From contig WSYJ01000036.1 in NCBI GenBank assembly GCA_020186115.1, positions 744,001-808,000 on the forward strand: 64,000 nucleotides of DNA, read 5' to 3'. The stretch's first letter is position 1; every line of letters starts with the position of its first letter. The notes beneath the pieces are model-generated. The model was not told the DNA's origin and did no database searches. It saw nothing but the letters and a program-made list of their open reading frames with translations. Below are positions 48,413 through 58,690 of the stretch, one piece after another. The position numbers and the translations under genes were made by a program. The DNA is from Histomonas meleagridis. Taxonomy: Eukaryota; Parabasalia; Tritrichomonadida; Dientamoebidae.

Positions 48413-51280
48413 ATGTCATCAGAAAACAAAAAAATAACAAGATTTATATTCTTAACAAAAGATTCCCTAAACCAGTTTGCCAAAAAAATAGTTAAAGATT
48501 ATGATGAACTCACATCAAGACAATTTTTAGATTTGTTGAAAAATGATGTTTTGTTTGATGAAAATGATGACTTAAAAGGTGTGGTTTATAGGGATCCACA
48601 TTATACATTCTACCTTCCACTTTCAACAAAATTGTTTCATATATTTCCACAAATCCAAAATGAGATATCATCAAAAGCAACTCCTGTGAACAATGAAGGT
48701 GAGGGCGCACTCCAGTTTTATCCATTAGATACTAGTGTTATTTCTTTTATTGGGTCAAAATCACCAATATATAAAAAAATCACCTTCAAAATCGAGAATT
48801 TTAATAAGCAGTCCGAACCCGTTGTAATCTCAATACCATTTTCTCCAAATGAAGAAGAAGGAGATATATTAAAATCAATCTTAGATACAATTGGTAATGA
48901 AACATTTGAAAAGTATTTCACAGATCTTTCCAATAAAATGGGTATCCCTTTTGAACACTTGCTTTTACATTATAACTGCAATCAAAAATCTCAAGTGTTT
49001 ATTCCATTTACCAAAATAACAGATTTTCTACGGCTCCTTTTTGTCGACGGCGTTTTTTGTCCGTCCGGTGAACTCACATATGAAGTCTATTCGTCGTTTT
49101 ATGTTCCACGTCAAAATCTTACGAATCATAACGAAACCTACAAAAGCAAAATCAGTGAGTTCCCTTCGCAACTATTTGATGCTCTTATGCTTGTACGTCC
49201 ATCAAAATTTATATTTACAATTCTCAAATTATTAAGAGGCATATTCAAGGCATATCCTGAAGACCCTTTGCACAACGGATTTGCTGGTATTAAAGATGAC
49301 ATTTCCTTTGTAATGACTCAACGTCTTCTTAATTTCTTTTCAAATTATTTTGTCGTTGATCAATCAACTACATATAAATGGGGGACTATAAGTAAAGTCA
49401 TTAATACAAACAACATTAGGAATCCAACTGTCTTGCAGGATTCTTATTTTGAAGTTACAATTGCATCATGTCTTGCATGCTGGAAAACTTTTCCTAGTGA
49501 CATTGTTGATCGTTTCCTCTTTACTCTTAATTCTTTCCAAAGCCATGGAAAGCCACAAAACCCAACATATTTCGGAACTGTTGTTTATTCACATTACGTA
49601 AGTGTTAACGGTCTCCGGTGCACCCTAATTTTAACACGAGGATTTTTGCATTTAATGAATTTTGCTCCTAAAAAATCGGATACACATGAAATCATCCCTG
49701 AATCTTATGGATTTATATGTAGTAATACAAAACCACTCTTTTTTGGTGCACCAATTAATTCCATTAGATTTACACAATTTAGACCTAAAAGCACTATTGG
49801 TATTGTCTCTAGCCCCAAAGGATATTTTGCTGTTGATTTTCTTCAGATTGAAGCTTTAACTGATTTTTGGTTAATGTTTATAATCACACAATTAGAACAA
49901 TCATTACCATTCATAGAGCCACCATTCCCAGACTTAAGGTTCCAAATATCATTTGCACACGACCCAGTTTTTGGTTCCTTGTTCTGCTCGAACGTTAAGG
50001 CCGGCGACAACAAATGGATAATTTCAATGCCCTTCTCAAAATTCACACAGAAAATTGTCAAAATATTTAAACGGTGCTCAAAGTTACAAACTTTAATACC
50101 ACTTGATGCACCATTACCTGAGATTAATGAATGTCTAAAGTCAGAAAATTCAGTTAAGTTCCTCAATAGAGAATACACTTATCTTAATATTGCACAAGCT
50201 TCAAAACCCCCATCTTATGATGACTTCAATGTATTACAATGTGAATATATGCATTCAGCTTGTATGGAATTGGCTTATACACGAAACCAAAATGACCAGT
50301 TTAAATTCTTTAAGATTTTAGGAATAACTGATTTCAATCGATCATTTGTTAACCATTCATTATCATTATTCCAATATCAAGCAAAAAATTTCCCATCAAT
50401 GATATCAGCATGTAGAATTCAAGCATCACCACTTTTACATTTTGCTTCATTATTTTTCGATGATTTGAAAATGCTTAAAATGGTAACAGATAACTTTGAT
50501 ATCAATGATACTGATGATGATCATCGAACTGCTCTTTTCTATGCCATCAGAAATCCATCTTTATGTGTCATCCAAAATCTTTTTGAACATAAAATCGATG
50601 CTGATAAAGGTGATTATACATCTGAAACCCCACTAATTTCATCATTTGAAAATGGGTATTCTGATATTTCTGAGTTTCTTATTCAACAAGGCGCTTCCAT
50701 CAACAGAACACATTTGGAGTTTCACGAACCGTCGCTTTTCTATGCGTTACAAAACCGCAAAAGTAAAACATTCAAAAAGCTTCTCAAGCATTGCAAAACT
50801 TCGGATCTAAATTGCCCTAATTCTAAGGGGCAATTCCTCACACACGTATGTATTGAAACTCGTCAATGTAAGCCACTGTTTCTTTTATCAGCTGCTTGTG
50901 CAGATATTGATCCCAATAATTATACTGATAAATATCAACATCCACTTCATTATTTCCTTGACTGCAAGTTAACTAAGGAAGTGAAACTTTTTAGGGCTCT
51001 TCTTTCTCTTCCGAATCTCGATCTTAATGTTTATGATCGACATGGCCAAACTCCATTATGTCGATGTATCTCAATGAAAGCCACAAAACTTCTCCCACTT
51101 CTTGTTTCTGACCCACGTTGTGACTTAGACATGCAAAATTCGAAAGGAATTTCGCCACTATCAATTGCTGTCAAGAAAAAGAGCCTTAAAGCAGTCACAT
51201 GTCTTCTGAAAGGCGGTGCACTTGCGAACGCGCCAAATGATGACAAAAATGCACGAGACGCCTTTGATGATTGCGGTTAA
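48413..51280 (+). CDS. large protein with C-terminal ankyrin repeats, frame broken near its end
   Basis: The frame is 955 aa. Residues 1-640 are of unknown fold and include strand-rich segments (TFKIENFNKQSEPVVISIPF, GLRCTLILTRGFLHLMNF) that may be PH- or FERM-like. From about 680 ankyrin repeats follow: DDDHRTALFYAIRN, SETPLISSFENGYSDISEFL, HGQTPLCRCISM, NSKGISPLSIAVKKKSLKAV. The last repeat shifts out of frame at AAAAA (51245-51249), ending in a false tail. The matching continuation is in the +1 frame (next entry). A real one-base difference or an assembly error at the homopolymer would both explain this. Confidence 0.78.
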   Translation: MSSENKKITRFIFLTKDSLNQFAKKIVKDYDELTSRQFLDLLKNDVLFDENDDLKGVVYRDPHYTFYLPLSTKLFHIFPQIQNEISSKATPVNNEGEGALQFYPLDTSVISFIGSKSPIYKKITFKIENFNKQSEPVVISIPFSPNEEEGDILKSILDTIGNETFEKYFTDLSNKMGIPFEHLLLHYNCNQKSQVFIPFTKITDFLRLLFVDGVFCPSGELTYEVYSSFYVPRQNLTNHNETYKSKISEFPSQLFDALMLVRPSKFIFTILKLLRGIFKAYPEDPLHNGFAGIKDDISFVMTQRLLNFFSNYFVVDQSTTYKWGTISKVINTNNIRNPTVLQDSYFEVTIASCLACWKTFPSDIVDRFLFTLNSFQSHGKPQNPTYFGTVVYSHYVSVNGLRCTLILTRGFLHLMNFAPKKSDTHEIIPESYGFICSNTKPLFFGAPINSIRFTQFRPKSTIGIVSSPKGYFAVDFLQIEALTDFWLMFIITQLEQSLPFIEPPFPDLRFQISFAHDPVFGSLFCSNVKAGDNKWIISMPFSKFTQKIVKIFKRCSKLQTLIPLDAPLPEINECLKSENSVKFLNREYTYLNIAQASKPPSYDDFNVLQCEYMHSACMELAYTRNQNDQFKFFKILGITDFNRSFVNHSLSLFQYQAKNFPSMISACRIQASPLLHFASLFFDDLKMLKMVTDNFDINDTDDDHRTALFYAIRNPSLCVIQNLFEHKIDADKGDYTSETPLISSFENGYSDISEFLIQQGASINRTHLEFHEPSLFYALQNRKSKTFKKLLKHCKTSDLNCPNSKGQFLTHVCIETRQCKPLFLLSAACADIDPNNYTDKYQHPLHYFLDCKLTKEVKLFRALLSLPNLDLNVYDRHGQTPLCRCISMKATKLLPLLVSDPRCDLDMQNSKGISPLSIAVKKKSLKAVTCLLKGGALANAPNDDKNARDAFDDCG

Positions 51281-51413
51281 GCAAAAGAACAAATCCATCG
51301 TTTCGAAGCTAATTGAGTTCGGAGCTGACCCACAGAGGTGGTACAACGCTGAAGGAATGATGCCCGCGGACGCAGCTGACGAAGAGATAGAAAAATTACT
51401 GAAAAGTGAATAA
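51216..51413 (+). CDS. C-terminal ankyrin end of the preceding gene, +1 frame
   Basis: The frame reads ETPLMIAVKQKNKSIVSKLI, then EFGADPQRWYNAEGM and stop. This is a normal last ankyrin repeat and C-terminus. Only the part after about 51250 is meaningful; codons before that are the out-of-frame reading of the main gene. Not an independent gene. Confidence 0.75.
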   Translation: MHLRTRQMMTKMHETPLMIAVKQKNKSIVSKLIEFGADPQRWYNAEGMMPADAADEEIEKLLKSE

Positions 51414-51833
51414 ATGTGTATTAATAAAAACTTTTTGGATTTAAATATGCTGTCGATTTTGGTGTTCAATATTAATAATTAATAAGAGAGAACAAAATGA
51501 TGTCAAAAAACATTATTTCAATAAGAAATAGAATAAAAATGTTTTCAATGGTAATATTTGAGTTTAGATATTAAAATTAATATTGGAATTCTTGAAGAAA
51601 TTACACATTTAATAATTACTTAAATTTTAATTTGATTAACAGAAAAACTTTATCATGTGAGACTTCCTGCACATGTATCATTTCTATTTTATATAATGGT
51701 ATAACTCATAATATTATTTAAATCAAATCATTTACAACTCAGATAAATAATATTTGTTGTTATAATATAAAAACTCACTAATTAAATGTATGACTTCAAC
51801 ATAAAAAAGTAATATTTAAGGAAGTGAGTGTTT
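51414..51833. other. AT-rich intergenic, no gene seen
   Basis: 3' flanks of two convergent genes; no feature seen. Confidence 0.45.
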
Positions 51834-52708
51834 TTATTTATACCCCTTAAGCAAATCGACGATATCATTTTCATTAGCCTTTGCAATCAGAAGAGGTGTA
51901 AAAAATTAATTACATAAATTTCAAATATTTAAATAAAATATCAAATTATTTAATAAAATTTTAACCAATACATAGGAATATTTTTAGTGTTTTTGTTGAT
52001 ATTTTTATTAGTTAGAAGTAATACAACCAAATCATCATTATCACTTATATTTGCTATAATAAGTGGTGTATCAAATAATTTGAAGAAATTCCAAATTTCA
52101 TCATGAAACATCGAAATATTTATTTACATATAAAATAAACAGAAATATATTTTTAGCATTAACATCAATTTTCTTATGTTTAACAAGTAATTCAACAATT
52201 ACTGAATTGTCTTCTTCAGCTGCAAGATGGAGAGCAATATCAAATTATTTAAATAATTTCCAATTCTTTAATAAAAATATCAAATTATTCAATAAAATAA
52301 TAAATCTCATAAATTAATATTTTTTGCATTAACATTAATTCCTTCAAATTTAAAAAGTGATATAACAACACCTACATTATCCTTGAAAGATGCATGTAAA
52401 AGTGCTGTATCAAATAATTTTTAAATGTTTAATGAAAATATTAAATTAATTAATTAATAAAACATTAAATGAAACAAAAAAAGATCTTTAGCATTAACAT
52501 CAATTCCTTTTTGTTGAAGAAGTATTTTAACAATTTCATCATTATCACATATAGATGCAACTATAAGTGGAGTATTGAATAATATAAATATATTCCAAAT
52601 ATTTTTGTAAAATATTACCACCAAAAAAATTGAAAAAATATCTTTTACATTAACATTATTTCCATTATTTTGAAGAAGAAATTGAAAATTTCGAAAAATT
52701 CTTTTTTC
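51834..52708 (-). pseudogene. spaced ankyrin-repeat locus, 5' truncated
   Basis: On the minus strand five ankyrin cores follow a partial one: TPLIVASICDNDEIVKILLQ, TALLHASFKDN, IALHLAAEEDNSVIVELL, TPLIIANISDNDDLVVLL and a terminal TPLLIAKANENDIVDLLKGY with TAA stop. Between each NAK/NVK end and the next TPL/TAL lie AT-rich spacers of about 65-85 bases, most with stops; unit spacings are 156, 165, 170 and 169. No core has a stop or indel, although the cores differ greatly from each other. There is no DUF3447 start, so the locus is truncated or rearranged at its 5' end. Could be a multi-exon gene tail with unusual introns or a pseudogene. Confidence 0.6.
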
Positions 52709-52743
52709 AAAAAAGTGACGCACAAGATTTGCTGTCACTTTTT
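52709..52743. promoter_or_regulatory. divergent initiator palindrome
   Basis: AAAAAAGTGAC, 14 bases, then GTCACTTTTT: two TCACTTTTT boxes facing outward. The right one is 22 bases before ATG 52765; the left one points into the spaced ankyrin locus on the minus strand. Confidence 0.5.
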
Positions 52744-52764
52744 ATTTCCAGAAAAAGAAAATAA

Positions 52765-53163
52765 ATGCAAGATCCCAATCCCCCAGAAAAAGAAAATAAA
52801 TTCACCTACTTGGAATTACTTATTGAACTCCAAAAAATCATCATGGGCTTATCTGATGAAAACCTTGATTTTTCAGTTCAACAAATATTGCAAAAATTTG
52901 AATCGAATTATCCATATACATTTAATCATGTCATTTGTGAATTGATTTATTTTGTATTTTGTTCAAGAAAGAAAGAATTTGATATATACTTAAAATTTTT
53001 ACAATTAATTCAAATTAAAGAAGATGAAATAAATGAAAATATACCTAAAATCATTACAATTTTTTCAAATTATATATCGAAAATGGAAAAGCAAGAAGCA
53101 TATTATATATATAATATATTGATTCAACAAAATTTAGCTAAAGCAAATATTTTTAACAATTAA
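52765..53163 (+). CDS. DUF3447-ankyrin protein, first frame
   Basis: The 132-codon frame starts at ATG 52765 behind a TCACTTTTT initiator. The helical N-terminal region (KFTYLELLIELQKIIMGLSD, then YISKMEKQEAYYIYN) is the usual front of trichomonad ankyrin proteins before their DUF3447 domain. It ends at TAA 53161-53163. The protein obviously continues in the -1 frame from 53157, so the two frames overlap by only 7 bases at ACAATTAA. Confidence 0.7.
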   Translation: MQDPNPPEKENKFTYLELLIELQKIIMGLSDENLDFSVQQILQKFESNYPYTFNHVICELIYFVFCSRKKEFDIYLKFLQLIQIKEDEINENIPKIITIFSNYISKMEKQEAYYIYNILIQQNLAKANIFNN

Positions 53164-53975
53164 ACGAACTAATTATTTCATTCATTACCATAAAAATAGA
53201 AAACCCAAAAAATTTCAACGAACAGAAGAAAATTTTTTTGGAAAACATAGAAGAACTATCAAAGAATGATTTTGAACTTCATAAGCAATTGATTAAAGAA
53301 GGACATAATCCAAATGAAATAGCAAAAATCATTCGTAATGATGAAATAGAAAAACTTCAAGAAATATCTTCACAACCAAAATTTGATTTTAATCAAATAA
53401 TAGAACCATCAATTTATGAAAGATGTGATTTTATTAATAAAGAAAATGTTACATTAATTGATTATGCAGCATATTTTGGATCAGTTAAATGTTTTAAATA
53501 TTTACTTATGAATGATGCAAATGTAATTAATACAGGTAAATATGCAGTTGCAGGTGGAAATCTAGAAATATTTCATTTATGTGAACAAAATCATTCATCA
53601 TTAAAAGATGTAGATAAAACTGCAATTAAATTTCATCAAAATGATTTATTTAAATATCTTTATGAAAATAAAATTATTGATAAATCAAACCAAGCTGATA
53701 AAACAATGCTTAATTATTTCCAAAAAATCTGTATTACTAGTGGTAATTACGAACTTTTATTATTTTTGGAAGGAGAAGGAATACAATATGATGATAAAAA
53801 TATTTTAAAAGAAATAAAAATAGGAAATTTATTCCTTGTACAATATCTTCATATAAATAATCAAAATACAAATTTTTTAATATACTCTTCAAAATCAGGT
53901 AATGTTGAAATTGTAAAATACTTTCTTGAACAAGAAGGAATTGATATTAATGCTAAAGATATTTATTTGTTTTAA
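53157..53975 (+). CDS. DUF3447 domain and first ankyrin core, second frame
   Basis: In the frame after a -1 shift the coding continues LNELIISFITIKIENPKNFN, IFLENIEELSKNDFEL, then the DUF3447 domain (EIAKIIRNDEIEKLQEISSQ, IDYAAYFGSVKCFKYLLMN, YAVAGGNLEIFHLCEQN) and the first ankyrin core (SGNVEIVKYFLEQEG). It ends at a TAA just after NAKDIYLF, inside the first AT-rich spacer. DUF3447 proteins are a huge, variable family in trichomonads with ankyrin repeats behind; their function is unknown. An in-frame ATG start is absent, so this is part of the gene at 52765. Confidence 0.75.
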   Translation, partial: QLNELIISFITIKIENPKNFNEQKKIFLENIEELSKNDFELHKQLIKEGHNPNEIAKIIRNDEIEKLQEISSQPKFDFNQIIEPSIYERCDFINKENVTLIDYAAYFGSVKCFKYLLMNDANVINTGKYAVAGGNLEIFHLCEQNHSSLKDVDKTAIKFHQNDLFKYLYENKIIDKSNQADKTMLNYFQKICITSGNYELLLFLEGEGIQYDDKNILKEIKIGNLFLVQYLHINNQNTNFLIYSSKSGNVEIVKYFLEQEGIDINAKDIYLF

Positions 53976-56900
53976 TTAAAATTTATTTTAATAATTTGAT
54001 ATTTCAAAATAATATTTGGAAATTATTTAAATTATTTAAAACAGCACTTATAATATCATCTGAAAAGGGTAATACAGAAATAGTTAAATTACTTCTTGAA
54101 CAAAAAGGAATTGATATTAATGCTAAAGGTATTTATTTGTTTTATTTAAAATTTATTTTAATAATTTCTTATTTCAAAATAATATTTGGAAATTATTTAA
54201 ATTATTTGAAACAGCACTTATGTATGCATCTTATTCTGGTTATACAGAAATAGTTAAATTACTTCTAGAACAAGAAGGAATTGATATTAATGCTAAAGAT
54301 ATTTATTTGTTTTAATTAAAATTTATTTTAATAATTTGATATTTCAAAATAATATTTGGAAATTATTTAAATTATTTAAAACAGCACTTATGTGGGCATC
54401 TGATGAAGGTTATACAGAAATAGTTAAATTACTTCTAGAACAAGAAGGAATTGATATTAATGCTAAAGGTATTTATTTGTTTTATTTAATATTTATTTTA
54501 ATAATTTCTTATTTCAAAATAATATTTGGAAATTATTTAAATTATTTAAAACAGCACTTATAATATCATCTGAAAAGGGTAATACAGAAATAGTTAAATT
54601 ACTTCTTGAACAAAAAGGAATTGATATTAATGCTAAAGGTATTTATTTGTTTTATTCTATATTTATTTTAATAATTTCTTATTTCAAGATAATATTTGGA
54701 AATTATTTAAAATATTTGATACAGCACTTACATCAGCATCTCGATATGGTTATACAGAAATAGTTAAATTACTTCTTGAACAAGAAGGAATTGATATTAA
54801 TGCTAAAGATATTTATTTGATTTATTTGATATTTATTTAAATAATTTTTTATTTCAAGATAATATTTGGAAATTATTTGAATTGTTTTATTCAGCATTGA
54901 TATTAGCATCTTTAAATGGTTATACAGAAATAGTTAAATTACTTCTTGAACAAGAAGGAATTGATATTAATGCTAAAGATATTTATTTGTTTTATTCTAT
55001 ATTTATTTTAATAATTTAGAATTTAAAAATAATATTTGGAAATTATTTAATTTGTTTCAAACAGCGTTTATGTTAGCATCTAAAAATGGTCATACAGAAA
55101 TAGTTAAATTACTTCTTGAACAAGAAGGAATTGATATTAATGCTAAAGGTATTTATTTGTTTTATTTGAAATTTATTTTAATAATTTTATATTTCAAAAT
55201 AATATTTGAAAATTATTTAAATTATTTAAAACAGCACTTATAATATCATTGGAAAATGGTTATACAGAAATCGTTAAATTACTTCTTGAACAAAAAGGAA
55301 TTGATATTAATGCTAAAGATATGATTTATTTTTATTATTTTATATTTCAAAATAATATTTGGAAATTATTTCAATTATTTGAAACAGCACTTATAATATC
55401 ATTGGAAAAAGGTCATACAGAAATCTTTAAATTACTTCTTGAACAAGAAGGAATTGATGTTAATGCTAAAAATATTGATTTGTTTTAATTAAAATTTATT
55501 TTAATAATTTTATATTTCAAAATAATATTTGGAAATTATTTAAATTATTTAATACAGCACTTATAATATCATTGGAAAATGGTTATACAGAAATCGTTAA
55601 ATTACTTCTTGAACAAAAAGGAATTGATATTAATGCTAAAGATATGATTTATTTTTATTATTTTATATTTCAAAATAATATTTGGAAATTATTTCAATTA
55701 TTTGAAACAGCACTTATAATATCATTGGAAAAAGGTAATACAGAAATCTTTAAATTACTTCTTGAACAAGAAGGAATTGATGTTAATGCTAAAAATATTG
55801 ATTTGTTTTAATTAAAATTTATTTTAATAATTTTTATATGTCAAAATAATATGTGTAAATTATTTAAATTATTTAATACAGCACTTATAATATCATTGGA
55901 AAAAAAGGTAATACAGAAATCGTTAAATTACTTCTTGAACAAGAAGGAATTGATATTAATGCTAAAGATATGATTTATTTTTATTATTTTATATTTCAAA
56001 ATAATATTTGGAAATTATTTCAATTATTTAATACAGCACTTATAATATCATTGGAAAAAGGTCATACAGAAATCTTTAAATTACTTCTTGAAAAAGAAGG
56101 AATTGATGTTAATGCTAAAAATATTGATTTGTTTTAATTAATATTTATTTTAATAATTTCTTATTTCAAAATAATATTTGGAAATTATTTAAATTATTTA
56201 AAACAGCACTTATAATATCATCTGAAAAGGGTAATACAGAAATTGTTAAATTACTTCTTGAACAAGAAGGAATTAAAATTAATGCTAAAGATATGATTTA
56301 TTTTTATTATTTTATATTTCAAAATAATATTTGGAAATTATTTAAATTATTTAAAACAGCACTTATAATATCATTGGAAAATGGTTATACAGAAATCGTT
56401 AAATTACTTCTTGAACAAAAAGGAATTGATATTAATGCTAAAGATATGATTTATTTTTATTATTTTATATTTCAAAATAATATTTGGAAATTATTTCAAT
56501 TATTTGAAACAGCACTTATAATATCATTGGAAAAAGGTAATACAGAAATCTTTAAATTACTTCTTGAACAAGAAGGAATTGATGTTAATGCTAAAAATAT
56601 TGATTTGTTTTAATTAAAATTTATTTTAATAATTTTATATTTCAAAATAATATTTGGAAATTATTTAAATTATTTAATACAGCACTTATAATATCATTGG
56701 AAAAAGGTAATACAGAAATCGTTAAATTACTTCTTGAACAAGAAGGAATTGATATTAATGCTAAAGATATGATTTATTTTTATTATTTTATATTTCAAAA
56801 TAATATTTGGAAATTATTTCAATTATTTAATACAGCACTTATAATATCATTGGAAAAAGGTCATACAGAAATCTTTAAATTACTTCTTGAAAAAGAAGGA

Positions 56901-58205
56901 ATTGATATTAATGCTAAAGCTAAAATTTATTTAAATTATTTTATACATCACTTATTATATCGTTGGAAAAAGGTTACTTTGAAATCTTAAAATTACTTCT
57001 TGAACACGAAGGATTTGATATCAATGATATAAATATTTATTTGTTTTTATATAAAATTTAATTAAATCAATTTTGATTTCAATAAAATATTTGAAGTTTC
57101 ATCTGAATATACAACTCATTACTTATTTATGCAATAGATATTAGAAACATTGAAATTATTAATATACTTATTGCTCAAGGAATTGATATTAATCTGAAAT
57201 TAGCATATTTATATTATACGATATTTTACATAATAATTTGATATTTTAAAATAATATTTGGAAATTATTCAAAGTATTTCAAACAGCACTTATATATGCA
57301 ACTAATAAAGGTTATATAGAAATCGTTAAATTACTTCTTGAACAAGAAGGAATTGATATTAATGCTAAAGATAAAATTTATTTTAATCATTTTGGATAAC
57401 AAAATAATTTTTGGAATTAATATAATTTGTTTTCCACAGCTCTTATTTATGCATCTCGGAATGGTTACAGTTTTATTGCTAAAAAGCTTCTTATGCATAG
57501 AGGAATTGATATTAATGCTAAAGACATTAGATTTTATCTATTATTATCTATTTTAATTATTTGGCATCCATTAAGAATATTTGGAATTTTTTCATATTAT
57601 TATCTACATCTTTAATATGGTCATCTACTAATGGTTACATTGAAATAGTTAAATTACTTCTTGCACAAGAAAGAATTGATATTAATGATAAAGATATTTA
57701 TTTCTTTTATTTTATTTTTCTTTTAATAATTTAATATTTCAAGATGATATTTGGAAGTTATTTAAATTATTTAAAACAGCACTTATGCATGCATCTGAAA
57801 ATGGTAAAATAGAAATCGTTAAATTACTTCTTGAACAAGAAGAAATTGATATTAATGATAAAGATATTTATTTCTTTTATTTTATTTTTCTTTTAATAAT
57901 TTAATATTTCAAGATGATATTTGGAAGTTATTTAAATTATTTAAAACAGCACTTATGCATGCATCTGAAAATGGTAAAATAGAAATCGTTAAATTACTTC
58001 TTGAACAAGAAGAAATTGATATTATGACAAAAGATGTTAAATTATTCTGAACCATATTTATTTATATTGTTTAAAACTCAAAAAAAATATTTGGAAATTA
58101 TTAAATTTATTTGAAACTTCGCTCAAGTTGGCAGCAAAAAATTCTCATGTCGAAGTTGTTCAATTAATTCGTGAAAAATTACCAAGTAAATGTATGTTTT
58201 GTTGA
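53976..58205 (+). repeat. ankyrin-core/spacer tandem array
   Basis: About 26 near-identical cores (TALIISSEKGNTEIVKLLLE, then QEGIDINAKD) counted from the GGAATTGATATTAATGC anchor, plus a terminal core (TSLKLAAKNSHVEVVQLIRE, stop TGA at 58203-58205). Anchor spacing is 170 (15 times), 153 (7 times) and 173, 113, 168 once each. Cores stay open. The 83-base spacers contain TAA and shift frame; the 66-base spacers are open in frame (DMIYFYYFIFQNNIWKLF). Spacers end in a block with TTTGGA 26 bases before the Thr codon. No GT-AG pair fits the core boundaries. Near identity of units shows recent tandem growth. Confidence 0.9.
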
Positions 58206-58690
58206 GAATAATATTATAATAATTGTCAAGAATAACTCGCTTAAATAGTCATCGTGACTCATGTAAAATCTTAATATAAAAATTAATGAATAAAATTAAT
58301 GGTTATAATGAATTTATTTTCATAATTTTAAAAGATGAAGGTAGTTTGAGATGTTGAAAATATAGACATGATGAACGAGAAAATAATTTATTAAGTTTGA
58401 TCAAAAGTGATACATTTAGGAAAAGATATAATAAAATATATCAGCCCATGCATACAAACGAATTGTTATGATTGATTTTTCATCAATTTTATTTTTCATT
58501 CTGCGTATGTAGTTTTAAAGAATATATCTTATAGGTGATAAACATATGGTTATTTTTAAAAAATCTTAAAGAATGAATCTTTTGATTTCTTTTTTATTTC
58601 ATCAAATGATTTGATACTTTTTGCCAAATCTTCCGAACTACATCCTCAATTAGAAAATTTATATATAAGTAAACACTTACAAATGAATTT
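58206..58690. other. AT-rich intergenic, no gene seen
   Basis: 3' flanks of the ankyrin array and of the thioredoxin-like remnant. Confidence 0.45.

Noticed and set aside
52454-52738. Short minus-strand gene starting at 52738
   Set aside because: Begins with GTG; it is one open stretch of the spaced ankyrin locus, not a separate gene.
53150-53163. Programmed -1 frameshift with a slippery heptamer
   Set aside because: TTTTAAC does not fit X XXY YYZ in the first frame, so a simple lost base is more likely.
53976-58060. Spacers of the ankyrin array as ordinary GT-AG introns
   Set aside because: The 153-type spacers contain no GT, and the single GT and AG in the 170 type would join exons out of frame. 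AG is missing at several minus-locus boundaries. The ACTAACACACAG motif of trichomonad introns is absent.
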